Assembly: GCF_013314895.1 (NCBI RefSeq)
Contig: NZ_JABTYE010000011.1
Location: 1-64,000 of the forward strand
Direction: 5' to 3'
DNA length: 64,000 nucleotides
Source: Cupriavidus gilardii
GTDB lineage: Bacteria > Pseudomonadota > Gammaproteobacteria > Burkholderiales > Burkholderiaceae
The notes beneath the pieces are model-generated. The model saw only the letters and a list, made by a program, of their open reading frames with translations, did no database searches and had not been told where the DNA came from. This document shows positions 44,962 through 54,050 of the stretch, piece by piece. The position numbers were made by a program, and so were the translations under genes. Each line of letters starts with the position of its first letter. Position 1 is the first letter of the stretch.

Positions 44962-46029
44962 TCAGAACTTGTGGCGTACGCCTACGACGACGCCGGTCTG
45001 ATCCTTGCCAGGGACAACGTTGGTCGGGCTGCCGGTCGTCGAGTTGTAGCCGTTCATGCCCAGCTGCGAGTTGCCGCGGTTCAGTGCATAACCGACGTTC
45101 ATATACACATCGGTACGCTTCGAGAAAGCGTAATCTGCCGAGGCAACGAACAGGAACGGGTCTGCGCCAGAATTGCGGCTGTCCGTGTAGTAGGCGGCGC
45201 CGGTCAGCGTCAGTGCGGGCGTCAGGCCATAGCGCAGGCCGGCCCAGTAAATGTTAGAACCGTTCGTCGGCAGCGCACCGACATTGCCGTTGTACCAGCG
45301 ATAACCAATAAATGCCTTAGCCGGTCCGAAAGCGTAGCTCGCGCCAATTAGAGCGCGGCGGTCCTTGCGGTCGGCCGTGGCGACGGTGCTGCCCTGGATC
45401 TCGTCGTACACCGCGCCGACAGCGAGGGCGCCGGTTTCATACATGAGCGATACGCCCATGTTTCGATCGACCTTGTAGTTCCCCGGCACTTCGCCGCCGC
45501 CGGTGCGGCTAAAGCTGTAGAGGCCGGTGACCGTCAGGCCACTGAAGATGCCACGGTACTTGATAGCATTGTCAGCGCGACCCGCCAAGACGTCATCCAT
45601 CTTGAAGAGCGAGTAGCGCGGCGCGAAGCCCATCGGGTCGAGTTGCAGCGTGGTGTCATACATTGGTGTCGTTTGACGACCCAACGTCAGTTGACCATAT
45701 TTGCTACCCAATCCTACGAAGGCACTACGATCAAAAAGACGGGTGCTGTTGTTCTGTGCGCCGGTGTCGAACGAAATGCCGCTTTCCAATTCGAAGATGG
45801 CTTTCAGACCGCCGCCAAGGTCTTCGACGCCACGCAGGCCCCAACGCGACGTCGACATGTTGCCGGAGGTCATGCGAACCTGGTTCGAGCCACCGGGCGA
45901 AGCCGATGGGACGTTGCTCAGATACTCGATACCCGCGTCGGCCACACCATACAGCGTGACGCTCGATTGAGCGAATGCGGTTGTAGCGAACAGACCGAGG
46001 GATGCGACGGCAATGCGACTAATCTTCAT
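44962..46029 (-). CDS. Gram-negative trimeric porin (OmpC/OmpP-like)
   Basis: 355 residues: signal peptide (1-20, TTAFAQ), then a 16-strand porin (SSVTLYGVADAGIEY at the N-terminus, SRWGLRGVEDLGGGL, terminal Phe in VVVGVRHKF). This is a betaproteobacterial general porin. It lies inside the czc block and next to an ATTAC box at 46100, so metal control is likely; substrate not deducible. A porin is also found next to czc in C. metallidurans. Confidence 0.9.
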   Translation of the reverse strand: MKISRIAVASLGLFATTAFAQSSVTLYGVADAGIEYLSNVPSASPGGSNQVRMTSGNMSTSRWGLRGVEDLGGGLKAIFELESGISFDTGAQNNSTRLFDRSAFVGLGSKYGQLTLGRQTTPMYDTTLQLDPMGFAPRYSLFKMDDVLAGRADNAIKYRGIFSGLTVTGLYSFSRTGGGEVPGNYKVDRNMGVSLMYETGALAVGAVYDEIQGSTVATADRKDRRALIGASYAFGPAKAFIGYRWYNGNVGALPTNGSNIYWAGLRYGLTPALTLTGAAYYTDSRNSGADPFLFVASADYAFSKRTDVYMNVGYALNRGNSQLGMNGYNSTTGSPTNVVPGKDQTGVVVGVRHKF

Positions 46030-46099
46030 GGATTCTCCTCATTAAGACCCGAAATTAATTTGGTGGGGGCGAGTATAGAAATCTGCAGATGACGGTCAG

Positions 46100-46115
46100 A
46101 TTGCGAAGTAATTAC
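46100..46115 (+). promoter_or_regulatory. ATTAC-type direct-repeat box between porin and flgB-like gene
   Basis: ATTGC-GAAGTA-ATTAC, 11-bp period, 71 bp upstream of the porin start on the other strand. ATTGC also occurs as the outer half-site of the czcP box. Confidence 0.5.
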
Positions 46116-46325
46116 GTGGGGTCACTTCGTCGCGTGATGACGACAAGGTGGAACGTACCGGGGTTATGTGGATTGACATGGCTTTCGCGCGGACGCGTCA
46201 ACCTGTGTGCGCGCGAACATTGCGGGCCGGTAATGGGAAACTCACGAAAAGAGGTCGCTTCTCTCGAAGCAAGATCGACTGCCTTTGCAATACGCTGCGG
46301 GTTCCGATCTAGTTGGAGAGTAAGG

Positions 46326-46748
46326 ATGGACACGCCATACGTCGCAAAATGGGCGCGTAGCGAAGACAGCGTTCATGAGCAAGCGCTGCGACTTCGCACA
46401 CGGAGGTTCGAGCTGCTGTCTGCAAATATTGCAAATGCGGATACGCCGAACTACAAGGCGCGCGATATCGACTTCAGCGCCGAGTTGGATAGGGTGATGG
46501 GCAGTGGCCAGAATTTTGCGGGCATGACCATGACTTCGCCGCGACACATCGAGGCAAGCAAGCCCGCGCTGGAAGAGGATCTGATGTATCGCGTCCCCCT
46601 GCAGTCGAGTATGGACGGCAACACCGTGGAGATGGACGTCGAGCGTGTGGCGTTTGCAGAGAACGCGCTGCGGATGCGGTTCTCCATTCAAAAGACTGCC
46701 GACGAGTACAAGGACATGCTCAAGCTCTACCAGGACATGCGGCCCTAG
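46326..46748 (+). CDS. FlgB-like flagellar rod protein, orphan
   Basis: 140 residues matching proximal-rod protein FlgB: ALRLRTRRFELLSANIANAD and TPNYKARDIDFSAEL, with a coiled C-terminus (FAENALRMRFSIQKTADEYK). FlgB normally sits in flgBCDEF; no other flagellar gene is present here. The protein looks intact. A role outside the flagellum, or a stray copy, are both possible. Confidence 0.85.
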   Translation: MDTPYVAKWARSEDSVHEQALRLRTRRFELLSANIANADTPNYKARDIDFSAELDRVMGSGQNFAGMTMTSPRHIEASKPALEEDLMYRVPLQSSMDGNTVEMDVERVAFAENALRMRFSIQKTADEYKDMLKLYQDMRP

Positions 46749-46762
46749 CGGGGAAACCGCGA

Positions 46763-47044
46763 CTACTGGCAGGGCGGCTTGGGTGCGGCGACAGCGCTGG
46801 ACGCGTCTCTGGAAGACGGCTCCGGTGTGCTCGCTGCGGATTCCTGCTTCGACGGATGTTTGGCTGTGCGATGTCGCGGGTTGGCCGCCCAGGCAACCCG
46901 TTGGTCGCGGGAGGCGTATCCCGTGTCTGAATGTCCAATGGCGAGGGTGTGCCACTGGGTCGGCTTCTCGCTGAGTCGATCACCGGTCGCAGGAGCCGGC
47001 AAAGCGTAGGCCAGCAAGGCAGAGCATGCGACGGCGCTAATCAT
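46763..47044 (-). CDS. Small exported protein, unknown
   Basis: 93 residues: a signal peptide (1-20, LLAYALPAPATG), then a soluble Ser/Ala/Pro-rich tail (AASTPEPSSRDASSAVAAPK). No family recognised. Divergent from czcP, with which it shares the triple ATTAC box region. Confidence 0.5.
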   Translation of the reverse strand: MISAVACSALLAYALPAPATGDRLSEKPTQWHTLAIGHSDTGYASRDQRVAWAANPRHRTAKHPSKQESAASTPEPSSRDASSAVAAPKPPCQ

Positions 47045-47104
47045 CTGTATGGTTCCTGGACGGATGACATGAGGATCCTGTCATCCGCAAGATAGTACGC
47101 TCAG

Positions 47105-47131
47105 ATTGCGGGCACATTACCAACGCATTAC
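47105..47131 (+). promoter_or_regulatory. Triple ATTAC-type direct repeat upstream of czcP
   Basis: ATTGC-GGGCAC-ATTAC-CAACGC-ATTAC: three half-sites at an exact 11-bp period (one helical turn). It lies 117 bp before czcP and 61 bp before the leftward exported-protein gene. Confidence 0.7.
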
Positions 47132-47247
47132 GGCGGGGCATTGGGGCGCTGACTCGTTGAGCTTTGTTGTTGCAATGCGGGGCACACTAGTTGCTAATAG
47201 TGTGCAACGGCGTGAATGCCGATTCAGACTGACTGGAGCCCGCGACA

Positions 47248-49737
47248 ATGACCGAAAAGCTGCGCCTGGACATTCCTGTCTTGCTTCCTGGCCTTCCCGA
47301 TTCCTCTGATCCCTGTGTAGAACGGTTGCTGTCCGAACTGAGAGGGAAAGAGGGCGTCGAGGCGGCGCATATAAAAACTGCAAATGTTGATAGCGATTCA
47401 CAGATATGTGTCCACTACGATCCCGCAGCGATTTCCCTTGCCCGCATCCGGGAGCTGGTGACAAGCACGGGTGCGGTGATTTCGTCGCGGTTTGGTCATG
47501 TGCTTTGGCAATTGAAGGGCGTCTGGCACGAACGACGAGCGCGAACCGTAGCTAGCCAACTGCGGGCCTTGCCCGGCGTCATCGAGGCCGAAGTCAGCGC
47601 CTCCGGCATAGCGCGCGTCGAATTCGACAACGATCGGATCTCCGCGGCAGGGATCGAGCAGGCCCTGTCAAAACGCGGGCTCGCGCCGGTTGAGATCGGT
47701 GCCCGGAAGAGCGGTCATGCAGACCATGAACACCGCGAAGGCGTCAAGGATCATGCACATGGGGAAGGCGAGGGGCATGAGGCCCACGCACACGGCAGCG
47801 TGTTTGGCCCGAATACTGAGCTAATCTTCTCCCTGATCTGTGGGGCCTTGCTTGGTCTCGGATTTGCCGTTGGTAAGCTGTTCGGCAGCCTGCCAGCATG
47901 GATTCCGGTTGCCTTCTTTGTCGGCGCGTATTTTTTTGGTGGTTTCTATACCGTTCGGGAAGCGATAGAGAACCTCCGGCTAAAGAAGTTCGAAATCGAC
48001 ACACTGATGCTGGTAGCCGCCGCAGGGGCGGCGGCGTTAGGCGCTTGGGCGGAAGGCGCGCTACTTCTCTTTTTGTTCAGTCTCGGCCACGGGCTCGAAC
48101 ACTACGCCATGGGGCGCGCCAAGCGGGCGATCGAAGCGTTGGCGGCGCTCGCACCGGCTACAGCAAGTGTGCGGCGTGAAGGCGAGGTACGAGAGGTCCC
48201 CGTCGAGGAATTGCAGGTGGGGGATGTGGTGGTGGTTCGGCCGAACGAACGCCTCCCCGCCGATGGTTTTCTGGTAAAGGGGGCTTCCGCAGTCAATCAA
48301 GCGCCGGTTACTGGCGAAAGCATCCCGGTCGACAAGCAGCCCGTGGATGACGCCGCCGCAGCCAGGAGGAAGCCCGATGCCGTAGGGGCCGTGTCCCGCG
48401 TGTTCGCCGGAACCATCAATGGCGCCGGCGCCATTGAAGTGGAAGTGACGCGCCTTTCCACGGACAGCGCCCTGGCGAAAGTCGTCAAGATGGTCAACGA
48501 GGCCGAAGCGCAAAAGTCACCGAGCCAGCGGTTCACTGAGAAGTTCGAACGGATCTTTGTTCCTGCAGTGCTTGTGCTGGCGGTATTGCTGCTGTTTGCA
48601 GGGCTAGTGATCAATGAGCCGTTCAGTGCGACCTTCTACCGCGCCATGGCGGTGCTGGTTGCCGCCAGCCCATGCGCGCTCGCCATCGCGACACCGAGCG
48701 CGGTGCTGTCGGGGGTAGCGCGCGCCGCTAGAGGGGGTGTACTGATCAAGGGCGGGGCGCCGCTCGAAAACCTGGGTTCACTGAAAGCCATTGCATTCGA
48801 TAAGACGGGGACGCTGACGGAGGGGCGCCCCCGTATTACCGATGTGATGGTCGCCGAAGGAGTAGCTGAAGCGGAATTGTTGAGCGTAGCGGTCGCCGTG
48901 GAGTCGCTCAGCGACCACCCGTTGGCTGCGGCCATTGCCCGCGATGGCCGCAAGCGCCTGGAAGGCAGTTCCATCCCGGAAGCGTCTCATCTCCAAAGCT
49001 TGACCGGACGCGGGGTCACGGCGACGTTGTGCGGTAAGACCGTCTGGATTGGCAAGCCTGACATGTTCGGCGCCGACGGGATTGCACCGCTTAGCGAATC
49101 GATGGCGAGCGCAGTGCAGACGCTGCGCAGCACTGGCCGCACGACAATGATCGTCAGGCAGGGAGATCGGGACCTCGGCGCCATTGGGCTGATGGACACG
49201 CCGCGCGCCTCGGCGCGCGCTGCCCTCGAGGCACTGCGCAGGCTGGGTATCACACGCATGATCATGATCTCCGGCGATCACCAGCGCGCAGCCGAAGCCG
49301 TCGCCAAGGACGTAGGTATCGATGAAGCCTGGGGCGATCTGATGCCTGAGGACAAGGTCAAAGCCATCCAGACGTTGCGCGCGGAAGCCAAAGTGGCCAT
49401 GGTCGGCGACGGCGTCAACGACGCGCCGGCAATGGCCAACGCCACGGTGGGCATCGCAATGGGTGCGGCAGGTTCAGATGTGGCACTGGAAACGGCGGAT
49501 GTTGCGCTGATGGCCGACGACCTCCAACACCTGCCTTTTGTGGTCGGTTTAAGCCGACATACGCGGGCCATCATCCTTCAGAACGTGTATATCAGCCTCG
49601 GCGTCGTGGCGTTCCTTCTGCCAGCCACGATCCTCGGCCTCGGTATCGGGCCCGCCGTGGCCATGCATGAGGGGTCGACGCTGATCGTCGTGTTCAATGC
49701 GCTTCGACTGCTAGCCTATCGCGACAAATCCCCATGA
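47248..49737 (+). CDS. czcP: CzcP, P1B4-type Zn/Cd/Co ATPase
   Basis: 829 residues. The N-terminus has two degenerate HMA-like folds without CxxC, a His-rich stretch (about 155-190, HADHEHREGVKDHAHGEGEG), then the pump core: TGESIP, the SPC motif in AASPCALAIATP (not CPC), [28 protein letters not shown] marks the P1B4 class, which exports Zn, Cd and Co. czcP lies beside the czc operon in C. metallidurans. The pump adds fast cytosolic export to CzcD and CzcCBA. Confidence 0.93.
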   Translation: MTEKLRLDIPVLLPGLPDSSDPCVERLLSELRGKEGVEAAHIKTANVDSDSQICVHYDPAAISLARIRELVTSTGAVISSRFGHVLWQLKGVWHERRARTVASQLRALPGVIEAEVSASGIARVEFDNDRISAAGIEQALSKRGLAPVEIGARKSGHADHEHREGVKDHAHGEGEGHEAHAHGSVFGPNTELIFSLICGALLGLGFAVGKLFGSLPAWIPVAFFVGAYFFGGFYTVREAIENLRLKKFEIDTLMLVAAAGAAALGAWAEGALLLFLFSLGHGLEHYAMGRAKRAIEALAALAPATASVRREGEVREVPVEELQVGDVVVVRPNERLPADGFLVKGASAVNQAPVTGESIPVDKQPVDDAAAARRKPDAVGAVSRVFAGTINGAGAIEVEVTRLSTDSALAKVVKMVNEAEAQKSPSQRFTEKFERIFVPAVLVLAVLLLFAGLVINEPFSATFYRAMAVLVAASPCALAIATPSAVLSGVARAARGGVLIKGGAPLENLGSLKAIAFDKTGTLTEGRPRITDVMVAEGVAEAELLSVAVAVESLSDHPLAAAIARDGRKRLEGSSIPEASHLQSLTGRGVTATLCGKTVWIGKPDMFGADGIAPLSESMASAVQTLRSTGRTTMIVRQGDRDLGAIGLMDTPRASARAALEALRRLGITRMIMISGDHQRAAEAVAKDVGIDEAWGDLMPEDKVKAIQTLRAEAKVAMVGDGVNDAPAMANATVGIAMGAAGSDVALETADVALMADDLQHLPFVVGLSRHTRAIILQNVYISLGVVAFLLPATILGLGIGPAVAMHEGSTLIVVFNALRLLAYRDKSP

Positions 49738-49794
49738 CGGGCCCCGGCCGCAATGATGGCGATGCCAGATGCGGCGGCAGCTATGGCCGCCGAC

Positions 49795-50097
49795 TCATTT
49801 GGCGGCATTGCCGCAACTTCCACAGAACTTTGCGTCGCGTGGGAGTAAGGTGCCGCATCGACTGCACGGCGCCGGAGCCAGTGAACTGCCGCATTGCTGG
49901 CAGAAGCGCGCGCCCTGGGCGCTCACCGTGCCGCAGTTGGGGCAGTGGACGCCGGCGGGGCTTTGTGGTGGCAAAGGATTCCCATAGCCGTAGCTGCCGC
50001 CACCATCATGATGACCTCCTCGACGACCGTGCTCACTTCCGCCGCCGTGATGACCGCCGCTGTGACGGCCCATGAGCCTTTCCAAGAAACCCATCAT
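49795..50097 (-). CDS. Zinc-ribbon protein with His/Gly-rich head
   Basis: 100 residues: HSGGHHGGGSEHGRRGGHH (about 12-30), a short linker, then two zinc-ribbon pairs CPNCG...CQQCG and CSRCG...CGSCG. No signal peptide or membrane helix. The promoter at 50185 is of the CadR/PbrR type, which suggests induction by Pb/Cd/Zn and a possible role in metal storage, delivery or sensing. Convergent with czcP. Confidence 0.75.
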   Translation of the reverse strand: MMGFLERLMGRHSGGHHGGGSEHGRRGGHHDGGGSYGYGNPLPPQSPAGVHCPNCGTVSAQGARFCQQCGSSLAPAPCSRCGTLLPRDAKFCGSCGNAAK

Positions 50098-50184
50098 TCC
50101 TCCTAAGTGGATGGATCGTCGCTGCGGCCCCGTGGTGTCGGGTGCTGCGACGACTTGCGCTGCTACGCGTCAGCCAATGCCTGT

Positions 50185-50215
50185 AGTAAATAGTCTGTAG
50201 TGACTACAGGGTCAA
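50185..50215 (-). promoter_or_regulatory. CadR/PbrR-type promoter upstream of the zinc-ribbon gene
   Basis: Minus strand TTGACC (50215-50210), 19-bp spacer CTGTAGTCACTACAGACTA with the dyad CTGTAGT-C-ACTACAG, TTTACT (50190-50185). The best dyad of the six sites. Confidence 0.85.
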
Positions 50216-50329
50216 TGGTCGGTGGATGCGAAGAACGGAATAAGTTGAATACGAGGCTCTTTCTTTCGAAAACGTCATGATCCCGATAGTTGCTGGCCAT
50301 GTCGTGAGAGCGCATGGAAGGCGGGCTGT

Positions 50330-51451
50330 CTATCGGCTTGGCGCAAGGGTTTCCGTGAGGATGGCATCCCGCTGAGGAGCCTCGGGGAGGCCAGGAGCTT
50401 TGCCTTCCGGGCATCCGGGTGCGTGAAAGATTGCTGCAGGCGGGGTGCCACCCCGTGTCGCTGCGGCCACCTGCCCCGGCTCAGCGGTGGGGGTGCCGGG
50501 GCCGATCGGCGCCGTATAGCTTGCCACCAGATACACCGGCCGCCGCTTGACTTCATTGAACAGACGCCCAACATATTCCCCGAGCACGCCTAGGAAAACC
50601 AGTTGCAGGCCGCCCAGCAGAAGCAGGGCGGTCATCATGGATGGGTAGCCGTGTACGGGGTCGCCGTAGAGCAGCGTCTTGCCAACGATGAAGGCGGCCA
50701 TGCCAAAGGCGGGAACGGCAACAAGCAGGCCGATCGAGGTTGCAAACTTGAGCGGCACGGTGGAAAAGGCAGTGATGCCATCCACGGCAAAACGCAACAG
50801 CTTGCGGTAGTTGAACTTGGTCGTCCCGGATGCCCGCGCGTCACGCCGATACAAGACGGCCGTCTGCCGGAATCCTATCCAGGCATACAGCCCCTTCATG
50901 AAGCGGTGCTGCTCCCGGAGTTGTCCGAGTGCGGCAACGGCACGACGGCTCATGACGCGGAAGTCGCCGGTGTCGGCCGGAATCTCCGTATCGCTGAGCT
51001 TGCCCATCAGGCGGTAAAACCAGTGCGCGGTGAACTTCTTGAGGAACGATTCGCCATCCCGGGAAGTGCGCGTGGCGTACACCACGTCGAACCCCTCGCG
51101 CCATTTCTCGATCAACGACGGAATCAGTTCGGGCGGATCCTGCAGATCGGCGTCGATGATCACAACGGCGTCGCCGCTTGCCACGTCGAGGCCCGCCGTT
51201 AGCGCGGCTTCCTTGCCGAAGTTGCGACTCAGCTCGACAATGCCGACGCGCGCTTCGGCCGCCTTGAGATTGTGTGCAACCGCCAGTGATCGATCGCGGC
51301 TGCCATCGTCCACGTAGATAATCTCGTAGTCCGATGCCAATCCATCCATCACGCGGAGAAGCCGAAAGTGAAACTGTGGCAGGACAGCTTCTTCATTGAA
51401 GAGCGGTACGACGACCGAGATCTTCTCTGGCAGCAGGCTGGCGGCATTCAT
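50330..51451 (-). CDS. Family 2 glycosyltransferase (ArnC/DPMS/GtrB-like)
   Basis: 373 residues. GT-A domain: VVPLFNEE, DDGSRD, SRNFGKEAALTAGLD, DADLQDPP; then two membrane helices (about 230-300) and a Pro-rich tail. Transfers a sugar to undecaprenyl phosphate on the cytosolic face. ATG at 51451 overlaps the gtrA stop by 4 bases. Third gene of an arnT-gtrA-arnC-like operon. Confidence 0.87.
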   Translation of the reverse strand: MNAASLLPEKISVVVPLFNEEAVLPQFHFRLLRVMDGLASDYEIIYVDDGSRDRSLAVAHNLKAAEARVGIVELSRNFGKEAALTAGLDVASGDAVVIIDADLQDPPELIPSLIEKWREGFDVVYATRTSRDGESFLKKFTAHWFYRLMGKLSDTEIPADTGDFRVMSRRAVAALGQLREQHRFMKGLYAWIGFRQTAVLYRRDARASGTTKFNYRKLLRFAVDGITAFSTVPLKFATSIGLLVAVPAFGMAAFIVGKTLLYGDPVHGYPSMMTALLLLGGLQLVFLGVLGEYVGRLFNEVKRRPVYLVASYTAPIGPGTPTAEPGQVAAATRGGTPPAAIFHAPGCPEGKAPGLPEAPQRDAILTETLAPSR

Positions 51452-51831
51452 CGCATCGCTCCATTCATGAACGTCCAATTTGCATGGAGTACGTAGTTGA
51501 CCAACATGACGAAAATTGTCGAGAGGATTTGAGCAACCAGGTAGTGAAGCCCCAATGCTAGTCCAGCCCACATCAGAAGTGAGTTAAGAAAGAACGCCAG
51601 CGCGGAAACGAGAATGAACCGTCCGAAAGTGGCGCGTTGTGGTCGGACTGGTGTGAACACCCATCGGCTGCTGATGCAGTAGTGCGTCAGAAGGCCTGCA
51701 ACACTGCCGGCGGCAGACGCCGGTAGCGCTGCAACCCCGAAACCGACCAGCGTGATCAGTGTTGCGTAGTGTGTAGCGGTTGCCGTCGCCCCCGCGCCCA
51801 GAAACCGTACAAATCGTGATGGGATGTTCAT
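51448..51831 (-). CDS. GtrA-family flippase
   Basis: 127 residues, four helices: FLGAGATATATHYATL, VAGLLTHYCISSRWVF, VLHANWTF. GtrA flips undecaprenyl-linked sugar to the periplasm for O-antigen or lipid A glycosylation. Overlaps both neighbours by 4 bases, so it is made with them. Confidence 0.88.
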   Translation of the reverse strand: MNIPSRFVRFLGAGATATATHYATLITLVGFGVAALPASAAGSVAGLLTHYCISSRWVFTPVRPQRATFGRFILVSALAFFLNSLLMWAGLALGLHYLVAQILSTIFVMLVNYVLHANWTFMNGAMR

Positions 51832-53453
51832 GGTTTTTGCACCAGAACGTTGACGCCATGTCGTCCGATCACAGTTGTGTTGCCGCCGAGCAGCGGTCTC
51901 AGTCGATGAAACGTCTCGTGCCGCATGACCGCGAGCTTGTGACCAGGGGTCAGCCATCGCTGCGCAAAAGCTTCTTCATTAGCAATCCACTTGTCGGGCT
52001 CGACCGAGAAGCCGAGATCCAGCTCGGATCTGGCCCCGACAATGATCGGTTCTCGTTCGGCGTAAAACGCCAGACCTCGGTCAATCTGGCCCACGTTGAA
52101 CAGTTGTGTGTTGTCGCGGGACGCCGCCTTGGCTTCCAAGCCAAGTGGTTTGATGGAGAGGGACCCAAACGCCCGAGACGCCATCAAGCCAGCCTGAAGG
52201 CTGGCCAGCGTCGCCAGCGAAGCGACGGCAACCGCGCAGAGCCTGTGGCCGCGCAGGGCGATCCCAAAGGCCAGGAAGCCACCGATGACCAGAATGCCCA
52301 TCGTGATGGCGCCCCAGGTATGCAATGAGGCCGGATTGCTGATATTGAGCTTCAGTACCGCATTCGACATTGTCGGATGCCATAGCAGCACGGCGATGGC
52401 AACGCCGAGCACAGGCATGGCAAGAAAGCTTGCCGCCAGTGTGGGGCGGGCTGCAGTCATGGATCTGTACGCGAGCAAGACGGCCACCGGTGGTAAGGCG
52501 GGCAGGATATAGAGCGGCAGCTTCGAGCGCGAAATCGAAAAGAAGGCAATGACAACGACTACCCACAGCGACAGAAACAGTCGTGCGTCGAAGCCAGGCG
52601 TTGCCTGTGCGCTGCGAGAGCGGAGTGCGATAGCACGGGGAATCAAGCCCATGAACGGCAGGACGCCTGCCGCACCAACGGCCAGGAAGAACCAGAATGG
52701 CTTGTCCCGCTCGTGAACCGAGGACGAGAATCTCGCGAAGTGTTCGTGGATGAAGAAGTAATTCAGAAATTCGGGGTTGCGCTGGGACACCACGACAAAC
52801 CAAGGCATGGTGATGGCCACCGCAAGCAGGCTCCAGCGCCAGAATCTCGCGCTAAAAAATGCGGAAAATTGTCGAGTGACCGCCCCGTATAGCAGCAGCG
52901 TGATTCCTGGCAGTACCAGGGCAATCAGGCCTTTGGCAAGAAATGCCAGACCGACCAACAACCAGATCAGGGGGTATAAGCGAGGTTCCCGATTCTGGTA
53001 GGCCACGGCGAAAACGAGAGCGGCACTGCCGAGCAGTGCGCCGACACCAATGTCTGTTGTTGTCAGATTCGAGCCGAGAATCCAGAGGGGAGCGCCGATG
53101 AGCACCAGCGCTGAGGCGAGGCCTATGCGCGTGTCATAGAGCGATCGCGCCGCCCACCATGCGGCGAGTGCGCCCAGCAGTCCCACAAGCGCACTCCAGA
53201 TCCTTGCTGTCCACTCGGACGGCCCGAAGAGCGTATAGGCGCTGGCGGTCGCCCAATACTGCAGGGGCGGCTTGTCGAAGAACTTGATGCCGTTCAACCG
53301 CGGCGTGACCCAATCGCCGGAGACGAACATCTCGCGCGGAACCTCGGCGTAACGACCCTCGTCGGGTTCATAGAGGGGACGCACGGATAGCGTGGACATC
53401 CAGAGGACCACCGTGAGTGCGATGGTCAAAGCCATGAAAATCTGTCGCTTCAA
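51828..53453 (-). CDS. Family 39 glycosyltransferase, ArnT-like
   Basis: 541 residues, about 12 helices. The catalytic acidic motif EPDEGRYAEVPREM and KFFDKPPLQYW are typical of ArnT/PMT enzymes that transfer a sugar from undecaprenyl phosphate to lipid A or another acceptor. TTG start at 53453 (or ATG at 53435). With GtrA and ArnC-like partners it could make the envelope less negatively charged and so lower cation binding; that link to metal resistance is inferred. Confidence 0.85.
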   Translation of the reverse strand: MKRQIFMALTIALTVVLWMSTLSVRPLYEPDEGRYAEVPREMFVSGDWVTPRLNGIKFFDKPPLQYWATASAYTLFGPSEWTARIWSALVGLLGALAAWWAARSLYDTRIGLASALVLIGAPLWILGSNLTTTDIGVGALLGSAALVFAVAYQNREPRLYPLIWLLVGLAFLAKGLIALVLPGITLLLYGAVTRQFSAFFSARFWRWSLLAVAITMPWFVVVSQRNPEFLNYFFIHEHFARFSSSVHERDKPFWFFLAVGAAGVLPFMGLIPRAIALRSRSAQATPGFDARLFLSLWVVVVIAFFSISRSKLPLYILPALPPVAVLLAYRSMTAARPTLAASFLAMPVLGVAIAVLLWHPTMSNAVLKLNISNPASLHTWGAITMGILVIGGFLAFGIALRGHRLCAVAVASLATLASLQAGLMASRAFGSLSIKPLGLEAKAASRDNTQLFNVGQIDRGLAFYAEREPIIVGARSELDLGFSVEPDKWIANEEAFAQRWLTPGHKLAVMRHETFHRLRPLLGGNTTVIGRHGVNVLVQKP

Positions 53454-54050
53454 GAGACTGCCCGTCCAGGTGTGCGGTGGCCACTGCTACCGCGCTTGGT
53501 CAAATGCTCTCAGGGCGCAACGACATAGATGCCGGATGTGGTTCGTCGCCGTCGTGATGTTGGATCATGGAGCAGTTCACGCGGCGCCGCTTGACGCCCC
53601 ACGAGCCGAGGATGCGATTCACGCGGGAGTCCGAAGGATGGCGACTTGGCCAGCAGAGAGCGAACAGCGGGATTCTAGGGCGCTCACCTGTCGGGGGGAT
53701 TACGAGATGATGACGGCGCAGTCCGCCGTCGAGTGCTTTGCGGCAGAAGAAGTTGCCTGACGAAGCGTCAGCGTTAGCTCATGGTAACCCAAGTGCTTCG
53801 GAGAACGGGCGTCGGGTTCGATGCGTTGGTGCGTAACCATTCGGCAATGTCGCCGCAATGTTCTGCATAGTAAACTTGACGCCCCGCAGTTGTCAGCGGG
53901 CCTCATCACCCTTAGTGCTCAAGCCTAGGAAGTCGCTTTCCATCAGATGTTCTTAGGCGCAGCCTCTTTCGAAGGTGCTTGTCTTTCGCGCTGCGCTTAG
54001 ATCCGGGGTGTTCGTTGTCAACCCCAAAAAGTCGCAAGGACTTCGCTGCT
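53454..54050. other. Intergenic stretch
   Basis: Nothing convincing is seen. A 122-codon plus-strand frame (53392-53760) overlaps arnT antisense and lacks family features. Probably promoter region of the leftward operon plus scar sequence. Confidence 0.4.

Noticed and set aside
53392-53760. 122-codon plus-strand frame overlapping the arnT start
   Set aside because: Partly antisense to arnT, no domain or leader, composition like non-coding sequence.
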